From Pseudomonas sp. UYIF39 (GTDB lineage Bacteria > Pseudomonadota > Gammaproteobacteria > Pseudomonadales > Pseudomonadaceae), in the NCBI RefSeq assembly GCF_029963765.1, contig NZ_JALBYU010000001.1, forward strand, positions 248,001 through 312,000: a DNA stretch of 64,000 nucleotides, read 5' to 3'. The notes under the pieces are model-generated. The model was not told where the DNA came from and searched no databases. It saw only the letters and a program-made list of their open reading frames with translations. Positions 18,401 to 26,800 of the stretch are shown here, piece after piece (the stretch's first letter is position 1; each line of letters begins with the position of its first letter). Position numbers and translations under genes: made by a program.

Positions 18401-19285
18401 ATGCGACGACTACCCTCCCTGGCGGCACTCAGAACCTTCGAATGCGCCGCCCGTCACGCCCATTTCGGCCGGGCGGCGGCGGAGTTGTGCGTCACCGACA
18501 GCGCGGTGAGCCATCAGATTCGCCAGCTCGAAGAGCAATTGGGCGTGACGTTGTTCATCCGTGAAGGCCGGCAAGTTCGCCCGACGATGGCCGCTGGCCG
18601 GCTGATGCAAAGCCTGCAGCAAGCCTTCGAGCTGATCGGCGACGCCTGCGATGAACTGCGTGACCCGTCATCGCTGGCAGTGTTGCGCCTGGCAGTTACC
18701 GCCGAGCTGGCGCAAAAGTGGTTGATGAGTCGCCTGACGGATTTTTACGCGCGCTATCCGCACATTACCTTGCACCTCTACGAACAACCGATCGACGCCA
18801 CGGCGCCGGGCGAAGACATCGACCTGGCGATCACCTACGGCACCGGTCCGGTGGACAGCAGTGCGTACTTCGTCAGGCCCTTGCCGGCATTGCAGTTCTT
18901 CCCGGTGTGCAGCCCCGGCCTGTTCAACCAGGGCACGTTGAAAACCCCGAAGGATCTGGCCCGTCACTGCCTGCTGCACGACGATCAGGACGGCAAGACC
19001 TGGACTGCCTGGCTCACCAGCCATGCCGGCGATCAGCGTCCGGAACGGCAGTTGTATTTCGCCCACGCCGGTTTGGCGCTGGAAGCGGCGGCGCAAGGGC
19101 AGGGCGTGGCCATGGGCGATAACTTGACCGCGCAGGAGGATTTGCAAAGTGGTCGTCTGGTCCGGCCGTTCACCTCGAGCATGACTGCACTCGGCCAATA
19201 TGCGCTGGTGTGTGAGCGGGTGCGGCTGGAGCGCCCGGCAGTGGCGCAGATGCTGGAATGGTTCAACGATCAGCTGATCGATTGA
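18401..19285 (+). CDS. LysR family transcriptional regulator
   Basis: A 294-residue LysR regulator of the GcvA-like subgroup. The N-terminal winged helix contains LAALRTFECAARHAHFGRAA and CVTDSAVSHQIRQLEEQLGV. The effector domain has LRLAVTAELAQKWLMSRL and ITLHLYEQPIDATAPGEDID. It is followed in the same direction, after 100 bases, by the agmatine deiminase and polyamine-binding protein genes. A role in agmatine or polyamine response is a reasonable inference. Confidence 0.9.
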   Translation: MRRLPSLAALRTFECAARHAHFGRAAAELCVTDSAVSHQIRQLEEQLGVTLFIREGRQVRPTMAAGRLMQSLQQAFELIGDACDELRDPSSLAVLRLAVTAELAQKWLMSRLTDFYARYPHITLHLYEQPIDATAPGEDIDLAITYGTGPVDSSAYFVRPLPALQFFPVCSPGLFNQGTLKTPKDLARHCLLHDDQDGKTWTAWLTSHAGDQRPERQLYFAHAGLALEAAAQGQGVAMGDNLTAQEDLQSGRLVRPFTSSMTALGQYALVCERVRLERPAVAQMLEWFNDQLID

Positions 19286-19385
19286 TGAATTGAATTCAAG
19301 TATTCCGAAATAATCATCGTTGGCGAGGAGGGCGCCGGCGACCGTAGCCTGTGGTCATTCCAATCCCCGCTAATGAGGTTTGACC

Positions 19386-20510
19386 ATGGCACGTCTGCTC
19401 GACTCCACCCCCAAACTCGATGGTTTCCGTTTGCCCGGCGAGTTCGAAACCAAGTCCGGTTGCTGGCTCGGCTGGCCGGAACGCACCGACGTCTGGCGCA
19501 ATGGTGCCAAGCCTGCGCAGAAAGTCTGGGTGCAAATCGTCACCGCCATTGCCCAAAGCGAACCGGTCACCGTATGCGCCTCCGCCGCGCAGTTCGCCAC
19601 CGCTCGCCGCCAATTGCCACCTCAAGTGCGGGTGGTGGAAATGACCTGCAACGACACCTGGTTTCGCGACAGCGGCCCGTGCTTTGTGGTCAACGACGAC
19701 AGCGGTGAGGTGCGCGGCGTGGACTTCGAGTTCAACGCTTACGGCGGCCTCGACGGCGGCTTGTACTACCCGTGGGACAAGGACGATCAGATCGCCAGTA
19801 AAATCCTCGAAATCGAAGGGTTCGACCGCTACCGCGCGCCGCTGATTGCCGAACTGGGCGGTATCCAGAGTGACGGCCAGGGCAGCGTTCTCACCACCGA
19901 ACAGTGCCTGCTCAACCGCAATCGCAACCAGCATTTGGGCAAGGAAGAAGTCACCCGGCGATTGACCGATTACCTCGGCGCCGAGCAAATCATCTGGCTG
20001 CCACGGGGCTGCAAATTCGACGAAACCGACGGCCATGTCGACGATCTCGCCTGCTTCGTGCGCCCCGGTGAAGTGGTGCTGCAATGGACCGATAATCGCG
20101 ATGATCCGCAATGGGAAATCTACCAGGAGGCCTACGACATTCTGCGCAGCACCCGCGACAGTCGTGGCCGCGAGCTGAAAGTGCACAAGCTGCCGCAACC
20201 GGATGTGCTGGAATGGACCGCCGAGGAAGCCGAAGGCCTGGATCAGCAAGACAGCACGCACACCCGTCAGGCCGGGACGAAAATCTGCGCGTCGTATATC
20301 AACTATTACGCCGGCAATTCCTCAATCGTGGTGCCGCTGTTTGGCGATCGCCATGATCAGGCGGCGCAAGCGACCCTCGCCGAACTGTTCCCGCAACACA
20401 AAATCGTCGGTATCGAAAACTCCCGGGAAATCCTCCTCGGCGGCGGGAACGTCGCGTGCATCACCATGCCGCAGTACGCAGGCAGTGCCTGCAACAAAAA
20501 GGGAGTTTGA
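19386..20510 (+). CDS. aguA: agmatine deiminase
   Basis: A 374-residue member of the agmatine deiminase (Porph_ppdase) family, converting agmatine to N-carbamoylputrescine and ammonia. Substrate and catalytic residues are seen in NDTWFRDSGPCFVV, DETDGHVDDLACF and the C-terminal cysteine motif GGGNVACITMPQYA. The last differs from the common GGGNIHCITQQ, with Ala in place of His before the nucleophile Cys. GAGG precedes the ATG at 19386. The polyamine-binding protein gene starts three bases after the stop, so the two are cotranscribed. No N-carbamoylputrescine amidase gene is present in the window. Confidence 0.93.
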   Translation: MARLLDSTPKLDGFRLPGEFETKSGCWLGWPERTDVWRNGAKPAQKVWVQIVTAIAQSEPVTVCASAAQFATARRQLPPQVRVVEMTCNDTWFRDSGPCFVVNDDSGEVRGVDFEFNAYGGLDGGLYYPWDKDDQIASKILEIEGFDRYRAPLIAELGGIQSDGQGSVLTTEQCLLNRNRNQHLGKEEVTRRLTDYLGAEQIIWLPRGCKFDETDGHVDDLACFVRPGEVVLQWTDNRDDPQWEIYQEAYDILRSTRDSRGRELKVHKLPQPDVLEWTAEEAEGLDQQDSTHTRQAGTKICASYINYYAGNSSIVVPLFGDRHDQAAQATLAELFPQHKIVGIENSREILLGGGNVACITMPQYAGSACNKKGV

Positions 20511-20513
20511 ACA

Positions 20514-21611
20514 ATGGGCCTGCACAAACTGACTCACGCGTTATTGCTGGTGCTTGCACCCTTGTGTGTGCAGGCCGCCGACACCGCCAAACCGGTGGTC
20601 AATCTGTACATCTGGGGCGAGTACCTGGCCCCGGACACCCTGACCAATTTCGAGAAGAAAACCGGCATACATGTGGTGGCTGATCACTTCGACTCCCTGG
20701 AAACCGTCGAGACCAAACTGCTCACCGGACGTAGCGGCTATGACCTGGTGCTGACCGCCGGCCAGCATTTGTCCCGAGCGATCCAGAGCGGTGCGATTCA
20801 AACGCTAAACCCGCAACAGTTGCCGCATTTTGCCGGCGTGGGTGACGAGTTCCGCCAGCACATGGCGGTGTTCGACCCGGGCAATCGATACGCCGGGATC
20901 TACGCTTGGGGCACCACTGGCGTCGGCTATCAGGAAGAGGCAATCAAGCAGCGCCTGCCCGACGCTCCACGGGACAGTTGGGCGATGCTGTTCGACCCGA
21001 AAGTGGTCTCGAAATTTGCCGATTGCGGGGTGAGTTTGCTCAACGATCCCAACGAAGTGTTCGCCGCGGTCATGAAGTACATGGGGCTGGACATCAACCG
21101 CCAGAACCTCGATGACCTGAAACGGGCCGAACAGCAACTGGCCAAGATTCGGCCCTATATCCGCTACTTCGACAATGACCTGAACATCAGCGACCTCGCC
21201 AATGGCAACACCTGCGTCGCGATGTCATGGAACGGCAACGTGGCCATCGCCGCCGGACAGGCCGAGGCTGCGAACAAGCCGTTCACGCTGAGTTATCGGA
21301 TACCGAAGGAGGGCACGTTGATCTGGTTCGACGCGATGGTCATTCCCAAGGATGCGCCCCACCCGCAGGCGGGACTGGCCTTGATGGATTATCTGATGAC
21401 GCCGGAGGTGATTGCGCCGATCACTGACACCATCCATTACGCCAATGCCATTACAGCGGCGGACGGCTTGATTGATCCGGCGATTCGCAATGACCCGGGG
21501 ACGTATCCGTCGGCCGAGGTGAGGGCTTCGTTGTATAGCAAGAATGACAATGGCAAGGCGTTTAACCGGGCTTTGATTCGGGCGTTCAGTCGGTTGAAGT
21601 CGGGGCTATGA
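20514..21611 (+). CDS. polyamine ABC transporter substrate-binding protein
   Basis: A 365-residue periplasmic binding protein of the PotF/SpuD/SpuE family. It has a signal peptide (residues 1-22, ending VQAAD), then NLYIWGEYLAPDTLTNFEKK, the typical opening of spermidine/putrescine-binding proteins, and later GVGYQEEAIKQRLPDAP and YRIPKEGTLIWFDAMVIPKD. GGGAG upstream and the three-base gap indicate translational coupling with aguA. No permease or ATPase partner lies nearby, so it must use a transporter encoded elsewhere or act as a sensor. Its last 26 bases overlap the convergent glycosylase gene. Confidence 0.9.
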   Translation: MGLHKLTHALLLVLAPLCVQAADTAKPVVNLYIWGEYLAPDTLTNFEKKTGIHVVADHFDSLETVETKLLTGRSGYDLVLTAGQHLSRAIQSGAIQTLNPQQLPHFAGVGDEFRQHMAVFDPGNRYAGIYAWGTTGVGYQEEAIKQRLPDAPRDSWAMLFDPKVVSKFADCGVSLLNDPNEVFAAVMKYMGLDINRQNLDDLKRAEQQLAKIRPYIRYFDNDLNISDLANGNTCVAMSWNGNVAIAAGQAEAANKPFTLSYRIPKEGTLIWFDAMVIPKDAPHPQAGLALMDYLMTPEVIAPITDTIHYANAITAADGLIDPAIRNDPGTYPSAEVRASLYSKNDNGKAFNRALIRAFSRLKSGL

Positions 21612-22236
21612 CTGGAACAGGCGGCTTTGGAACACGCCACAAATACCACGCCGCCACCGTCCGAAACGGACGCCATCCCAGCCCGATCTCAATCATCTGC
21701 TTGCGATTGGGCTGCACCTCCAACCCCTTCATCCGCCGATACCCTTCACGCACGCCAAAGTCATCGGCCGGCAAAATATCCGGCCGTTCCAGGCTGTAGA
21801 TCAGCAACATCTCTACCGTCCAGCGCCCAACCCCACGCAGCGTGATCAAGCGCTCGATCAAGGCTTCATCATCCATCGCCAGTGCCGTGGCGTAATCCGG
21901 CACCACACCGTCCAGCGCCGCTTGGGCAATGCCCTGAATGGTCGCGATCTTGCTGGCGGAAAAGCCGCAACTGCGCAGTTGATCGAACTCAGTCGCGACT
22001 ATCTGCTCAGGCCTCGGGAACGCGCCCGTCCCAAACAATGCCAGCAGCCGACCGACAATCGCATCCCCGGCCTTCGCATGCAGTTGCTGGTAGGCAATCG
22101 CCCGCACCAGCGACTCATAAGGATCGCGAGCCGCATGGGGCTGATGCAGGCAAGGGCCGATGGCGGCGATGTGGCGGCGCCAGTCCTCATCGATGGACGA
22201 TAGAAACTCGGTGGCGGGCAGATAGGCGTCGGGCAT
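21586..22236 (-). CDS. HhH-GPD DNA glycosylase (AlkA-like)
   Basis: A 216-residue DNA-3-methyladenine glycosylase II type enzyme, removing alkylated bases. It shows the helix-hairpin-helix LITLRGVGRWTVEMLLIYSL followed by the catalytic aspartate region LPADDFGVREGYRRM. It lacks the N-terminal extension of E. coli AlkA, as in the shorter bacterial class. It starts five bases after the end of the PEP-mutase-like gene, itself downstream of ada, so all three form an alkylation-repair transcription unit. Confidence 0.88.
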   Translation of the reverse strand: MPDAYLPATEFLSSIDEDWRRHIAAIGPCLHQPHAARDPYESLVRAIAYQQLHAKAGDAIVGRLLALFGTGAFPRPEQIVATEFDQLRSCGFSASKIATIQGIAQAALDGVVPDYATALAMDDEALIERLITLRGVGRWTVEMLLIYSLERPDILPADDFGVREGYRRMKGLEVQPNRKQMIEIGLGWRPFRTVAAWYLWRVPKPPVPVIAPTSTD

Positions 22237-22240
22237 GGGG

Positions 22241-23053
22241 TCAAGCTTTCCCGGACGGCGCCAACAGGGCGTTCACTTCGCCATAGGTGAAGGCCTTCAG
22301 TTCACGGCTGTCGAGTGTCCCTGTTTCCAGAAAGCTCTTGGCCAGTGCGCTCATGGCGCCATAAAGAAACTCGGCGATGCGTGAACCCGCGCTCAAACGG
22401 CGTACGCCGAGCGCTTTCAGCTCTTCAGGCGATGGCAATCCGGGGAGCCCGAGCACGTTCACCGGCAGCGTGGTGCCCAGGCACAGCGCAGCGATTTCGT
22501 ACTCAGCCGTGACGCCAGCCGCGAACAACCCATCGGCACCGGCCGCCTGATACAACGCGGCGCGCTTGAGCGTCTCGGCTACACGGTCTTCGGCGGGCAC
22601 CATGCTCTTGAGGTACACATCGGTCCGGGCATTGATGAATAGCTTCACGCCGCGACGTTCGGCCACCTGACGAGCGACTTCGATCTTGCGCACCAACAGC
22701 TCGGGCGGGGAAGCACCGTCCTCGATGTTGATCCCCACCGCGCCGGCCGCGATGACGGCATCAATCACTTGGGCCACCCGCGTCAGGTCATCGGAGTAGC
22801 CGGCCTCGATGTCCACGGTCAACGGCACCGAGATCACCCGGGCGATGGACTCGACCGTTGATATCAGGCGCTCAAGGGGCAGGGCGTTGCCGTCCGGATA
22901 ACCGTGAGCCCAGGCGACTGCCGCGCTGCTGGTGGCGACGGCTTTACAACCCAACTGTTCCACGATGCGCGCCCCGGCGGCATCGCCGACGTTGGTGAGG
23001 ATCAGCAAGCCGTCGTGGTGGAACTGATGAAATTGATTGTCGAGCGTGTCCAT
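22241..23053 (-). CDS. isocitrate lyase/PEP mutase superfamily protein
   Basis: A 270-residue TIM-barrel protein of the ICL/PEPM superfamily. Metal-ligand regions are visible as LTVDIEAGYSDD and GINIEDGASPP, and substrate-loop residues in LFINARTDVYL. The KKCGH loop with the catalytic cysteine of isocitrate and methylisocitrate lyases is absent, so it is more likely a C-C or C-P bond enzyme of the oxaloacetate-hydrolase/phosphonomutase type, or uncharacterised. It lies between ada and the glycosylase gene with tight spacing, an unexpected context for a carbon-metabolism enzyme. Confidence 0.85.
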   Translation of the reverse strand: MDTLDNQFHQFHHDGLLILTNVGDAAGARIVEQLGCKAVATSSAAVAWAHGYPDGNALPLERLISTVESIARVISVPLTVDIEAGYSDDLTRVAQVIDAVIAAGAVGINIEDGASPPELLVRKIEVARQVAERRGVKLFINARTDVYLKSMVPAEDRVAETLKRAALYQAAGADGLFAAGVTAEYEIAALCLGTTLPVNVLGLPGLPSPEELKALGVRRLSAGSRIAEFLYGAMSALAKSFLETGTLDSRELKAFTYGEVNALLAPSGKA

Positions 23054-23094
23054 CGAATGCCCTTCCTTATGACTTTTGAGAAACCTGCAAGTAA

Positions 23095-24177
23095 TCAGAA
23101 TGCGAGTTGTTGCGTGATCTGCACCGCCGCTGTTTCCAGCCTGAGCAAGAACGCCTTGCGCGGTTGTCCTCCACCATAGCCGGTCAGCGAGCCGTCGGCG
23201 CCGATCACCCGGTGACAGGGCACGACAATCGAAAGACGGTTATGCCCGTTGGCCAGGCCTACGGCGCGACTGGCGCCGGGCTTGCCCAATAACGCCGCAA
23301 TCGCGCCGTAGGTGCTGGTCTGGCCGTACGGGATCTTCGCCAGTTCGGCCCAGACCTGTCGGGCGAAATCGCTGCCAGGCAAGTGTAGTGGAACGTTGAA
23401 GTCAGTGAGTTTGCCGGCGAAATACTGCGTCAGCTCGGCTTCAATCTGCTGCAAGTGCGCGTTATGTCCTGGCGCTACCGCATAGCCGTATCGATTCTGC
23501 AATGCTTCGACTTCCCTGGTCAGCGCTGGCCGATCAAGAAACTCCAGCAGCACCAGCCCGCGTCGTTCGGCCATGGCGATCATCGGCCCCAACGGTGTGG
23601 TCAGGCGAGTGAACAGCAGCGGCTCGCTGTTGGCGGCACGGCCGGGCGTGATGTTGAAGGACTTTTGAAACGCATCGCGAAACCCGCTCAGGGACTCGTA
23701 GCCCGAATCGAATGCGGCGTTGTCGATGGAGTCGCCCTGTTTGATCCCGCCCAACGCCATGCCGAGGCGTCGGGTGCGCAGCCAGGCGTGAAAGGTCATG
23801 CCGAAATGCTGCTTGAACCAGCGGCGCAGTTTCAGCGGCTCGATGCCCTCGGCCAGCAGTTGGGCATCGGTCCAGCGCTGGTCAGAATCGGTGTCTACCG
23901 ATTTGAGCAGCCGCTGCACCCAGTCCGGTGCAATGGCCGCCGCGTCCAGCGGTTTGCAGCGCAAACAGGCGCGATAGCCCGCGGACATGCACTCATCGGC
24001 ATGGGCGAAGAACTCGACGTTCTCCGGTTTCGGCTTGCGCGCCGTGCAACTGGGGCGACAGAAGATGCCGGTGGTTTTGACCGCGGTAAAGAACACCCCC
24101 TCGTAGGCGGTGTCTCGTTCGAGCATGGCGCGAACCATCTCGGCGTGGGGCGGAAGCAAAGCGTTTTGTAGGTTCAT
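23095..24177 (-). CDS. ada: Ada: methyl-phosphotriester/O6-methylguanine methyltransferase and activator
   Basis: A 360-residue Ada protein. The N-terminal zinc domain has TTGIFCRPSC and YRACLRCKP, including the methyl-acceptor cysteine. A central AraC-type region follows (LKLRRWFKQHFGMTFHAWLR, AAFDSGYESLSGFRDAFQKS). The C-terminal methyltransferase domain has the active-site motif IVVPCHRVIG and the upstream YGQTSTYGAIA. All three modules are intact, so it should repair alkylated DNA and activate its own regulon once methylated. Start at 24177 is preferred over 24213, but neither has a strong ribosome site. Downstream genes form its likely operon. Confidence 0.95.
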   Translation of the reverse strand: MNLQNALLPPHAEMVRAMLERDTAYEGVFFTAVKTTGIFCRPSCTARKPKPENVEFFAHADECMSAGYRACLRCKPLDAAAIAPDWVQRLLKSVDTDSDQRWTDAQLLAEGIEPLKLRRWFKQHFGMTFHAWLRTRRLGMALGGIKQGDSIDNAAFDSGYESLSGFRDAFQKSFNITPGRAANSEPLLFTRLTTPLGPMIAMAERRGLVLLEFLDRPALTREVEALQNRYGYAVAPGHNAHLQQIEAELTQYFAGKLTDFNVPLHLPGSDFARQVWAELAKIPYGQTSTYGAIAALLGKPGASRAVGLANGHNRLSIVVPCHRVIGADGSLTGYGGGQPRKAFLLRLETAAVQITQQLAF

Positions 24178-24257
24178 GAGGTGAGCATAAGACGCGTCGC
24201 CCAACGCCTCCACCGCAAAATCGACAGAGAATTCCAGTCATTCGTCATGAGGATTGT

Positions 24258-25298
24258 TTAATGCTTATGTCGGTGATGGATGTCCGGAAAATGTGGATGG
24301 CTGTGGTGCAGCGGCGTGTGTTGATGTTCGTGACTGTGGGGCTCGGTACCGTCCCACTGGAACGAATGTTCATGTTGATGGTGCTCGTCATGCACGTGGC
24401 GATGACCATGCTTGAGCGCCTCATGTTGATGCTCATGGGCATGACTTTCCTTGAGGTGAATCCAGACTCCAAGGCCCATTAACAGTGAAGCGGCCCAAAA
24501 CGTCAGCGTGACGGGTTCACCCAGCAGCAGGATGGCGATTGCCGCGCCGAGGAAAGGCGCCGTGGAAAAGTAAGCGCCGGTACGCGCAGTGCCCAGACCA
24601 CGAAGTGCCAGAATGAACAACACCAGGCTGATGCCATACCCCAGGAAACCGACGATCAACGTAGGCCCCAGAACCATCATGTGCGGCAGTGTTGCGCCGA
24701 GCAACAGCGCCAGAGAACAGTTCACCACCCCGGAGACCAACCCCTTGATGCCGGCAATAAACAGCGCATCCGAAGCCGACACCTTGCGCGTCAGGTTGTT
24801 ATCGATCGCCCAGCAGACGCAGGCCAGCGCTACCGCCAACGGTCCGATCCAGCCCTGTGACTGCGCCGGGTTCTGGGGCCAGGCCAGTAACAAGCCACCG
24901 GCGACGATTGCCAGCATTCCGGCGACGATGCGTCGGTCAGCGTTCTCCTTGAATACCACCCAGGCCAGCACGGCGGTCAATACCGATTCGAGGTTGAGCA
25001 TCAACGAGGCCGTGGCGCCGGAGGTCAGGGTCAAACCGAACATCAGCGCCACTGGCCCGAGCACGCCGCCAAACGCGATGGCACCGATCAGCCAGGGCCA
25101 CTCTGACGATTTCAGTCCGCTGGACTGCCAGCCCCGGTCACGCAACAGTCTGATGAGTGTCAGGCCCAGTCCGCTGCCCAGGTACAACAGCCCGGCCAGC
25201 AGGACCGGCGAAAGGTTCAGGCCCAGCAATTTGGCCAATGGCGTACTCGCGCCAAAAAGAGCGGCAGCGCCAAGGGCGTAGACAATGTTCAGGTTCAT
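24258..25298 (-). CDS. EamA/DMT transporter with histidine-rich C-terminal tail
   Basis: A 346-residue protein. Residues 1-280 are a two-repeat, ten-helix EamA transporter (GAAALFGASTPLAKLLG in helix 1; VALACVCWAIDNNLTRKV starting the second repeat). The last 66 residues or so are a hydrophilic tail with about 25 histidines in HxH clusters (HAHEHQHEALKHGHRHVHDE, HSHEHQH, HHRHKH). Such tails bind Zn, Ni, Co or Cu and are typical of metal transporters and chaperones, not of ordinary metabolite exporters. A role in metal efflux or metal-sensed export is inferred. Confidence 0.85.
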   Translation of the reverse strand: MNLNIVYALGAAALFGASTPLAKLLGLNLSPVLLAGLLYLGSGLGLTLIRLLRDRGWQSSGLKSSEWPWLIGAIAFGGVLGPVALMFGLTLTSGATASLMLNLESVLTAVLAWVVFKENADRRIVAGMLAIVAGGLLLAWPQNPAQSQGWIGPLAVALACVCWAIDNNLTRKVSASDALFIAGIKGLVSGVVNCSLALLLGATLPHMMVLGPTLIVGFLGYGISLVLFILALRGLGTARTGAYFSTAPFLGAAIAILLLGEPVTLTFWAASLLMGLGVWIHLKESHAHEHQHEALKHGHRHVHDEHHQHEHSFQWDGTEPHSHEHQHTPLHHSHPHFPDIHHRHKH

Positions 25299-25371
25299 TC
25301 ACGGCTCGTGGGATATTGATACGGGTTGTAACGCAGTGTGAACCTGTGTTGCATTCAGTCAATCGATAACC

Positions 25372-25461
25372 TCAAGCCCGCCGCGCCATCAGCAATACCG
25401 AAGCTGCCGCCGACAACAAACCTGCGCAACCCAGCACAAAAGCTTCACGTTTTACCTCTTT
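25372..25461 (-). pseudogene. C-terminal remnant of a membrane transporter gene (MFS-like)
   Basis: Overlapping and directly following the sensor kinase stop codon, an out-of-frame stretch reads REAFVLGCAGLLSAAASVLL and then MARRA before a TGA. This is a hydrophobic helix with a basic tail, the usual end of a major-facilitator transporter. There is a stop codon just upstream and no start, so it looks like the 3' end of a gene whose body has been deleted. Identification rests on composition only. Confidence 0.4.
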
Positions 25462-26800
25462 TTAACCAGACCGAAACACATAATCCGCTCTTCTTCATCT
25501 CATCCGAAAAACTCAATCGAATGTGCGCCCCCGTACGATCGGCGATCGCCTTGACGATGGATAAACCCAGCCCGGAGCCTGTTTCATCGGTTCCCAAACT
25601 GCGGTAGAACGGATCGAACACCAGCATTTGTTCTTCTGCGCTGATGCCTGGGCCGGAGTCCTTGACTTGAAGGATCACTGTCTCCTGCACCAACTCGACC
25701 GTCAGGTCGACTCGTCCGCCAACCGGGGTATAACGGATAGCGTTGTCCACCAGATTCTTGACCAGGACTAACAGATCCATTTCGTTGATAGTGACCTGTA
25801 CGTCCTCGATGCTTTCAACACCGATATCGATGCGTTTGTGCTCTGCCAGCGGCAGTAAGTCCTCCAATACCCGTCGATAGACTTCATGGACTGAAACTGA
25901 TGTCTGTGATCGATCCGAGCTCGATTGTGCAGTCGCCAGGGTCAGCAGTTGATCGATTAGTTTTCTACTGCGTTCTATTCCGCGTGACAACGGCAGCAAA
26001 CGTTCATAGGCTACCGCCGACATTTCTGTAGCCGAAAGTCGCTCGGCTTGTAGTGATAGGGCCGTCATCGGAGAACGCAGTTCGTGGGCTGCGTCGGCGA
26101 TGAAGCGACGCTGGGCTTCCATGGACTGCGCGACGCGCGTCAGCAATCGATTGATGGCTACGACGAAAGGACGGATCTCGGTCGGCAGGTGGTTTTCATC
26201 GATAGGGTGCAGCGCCTGTTCATCGCGCTGATCGATTTCGTCCGAGAGGGCCGCTATGGGGCGGAACAGTTTGCGCACCAGATCGCCCACCACCAGCAAC
26301 AGCACCGGAAACAGAATGAGAAACGGCAACAGACTGCGCCAGGCGCTCTCGCGCGCCTCTTTGTCGCGCACGTCGGCTTCTTGGGCGACAACAATGCGTT
26401 CGCCACGGAATGTGGTTCTGACCAGCACGCGAAAGTTTTCGCCTGCGATGTTCATGGTCGACAAGCCATCGGGCAGTGTTGTGGGGAAGGGCAGCGGTAT
26501 TGTTACGTCGTCATTGCCGGTCGCTTTGCTGCTGTCAGTCAGGTATTGCACGATTACCCTGGATTCTTCGTCGTCGCCAACGATCTGTTCTCCCGAGGGA
26601 TAGCGCAGGGTCATCTGCTGCCGTTCAAAAAGAACGGCCACTTGACGCAGGGTCTCGTCCTGCATTTCGTGTGCCTCGTTGAGCGCAGAGACGAAAGCGA
26701 AAAAACCGGCCAGCACCGCCACGATCAGGATGGCCAGCGACAGCGTTACAGAAAGTCGTAACTGTATCGAGTCGCTCAAGTGCTTTTTGAAACCATCCAT
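25445..26800 (-). CDS. two-component sensor histidine kinase
   Basis: A 451-residue inner-membrane kinase of the QseC/PmrB-like class. Two membrane helices (about 15-38 and 163-185) flank a periplasmic sensor domain of about 120 residues. The cytoplasmic part has the phospho-acceptor motif FIADAAHELRSPMTAL, the N-box LVKNLVDNAIRYTPVGG, the D-box VKDSGPGIS and the G-box GSGLGLSIVKAIADR. It overlaps the upstream regulator gene by 25 bases and is its cognate kinase. The C-terminus (WLKRGKT) lies where the transporter remnant begins, so its last residues may have been altered by that rearrangement. Confidence 0.93.
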   Translation of the reverse strand: MDGFKKHLSDSIQLRLSVTLSLAILIVAVLAGFFAFVSALNEAHEMQDETLRQVAVLFERQQMTLRYPSGEQIVGDDEESRVIVQYLTDSSKATGNDDVTIPLPFPTTLPDGLSTMNIAGENFRVLVRTTFRGERIVVAQEADVRDKEARESAWRSLLPFLILFPVLLLVVGDLVRKLFRPIAALSDEIDQRDEQALHPIDENHLPTEIRPFVVAINRLLTRVAQSMEAQRRFIADAAHELRSPMTALSLQAERLSATEMSAVAYERLLPLSRGIERSRKLIDQLLTLATAQSSSDRSQTSVSVHEVYRRVLEDLLPLAEHKRIDIGVESIEDVQVTINEMDLLVLVKNLVDNAIRYTPVGGRVDLTVELVQETVILQVKDSGPGISAEEQMLVFDPFYRSLGTDETGSGLGLSIVKAIADRTGAHIRLSFSDEMKKSGLCVSVWLKRGKT

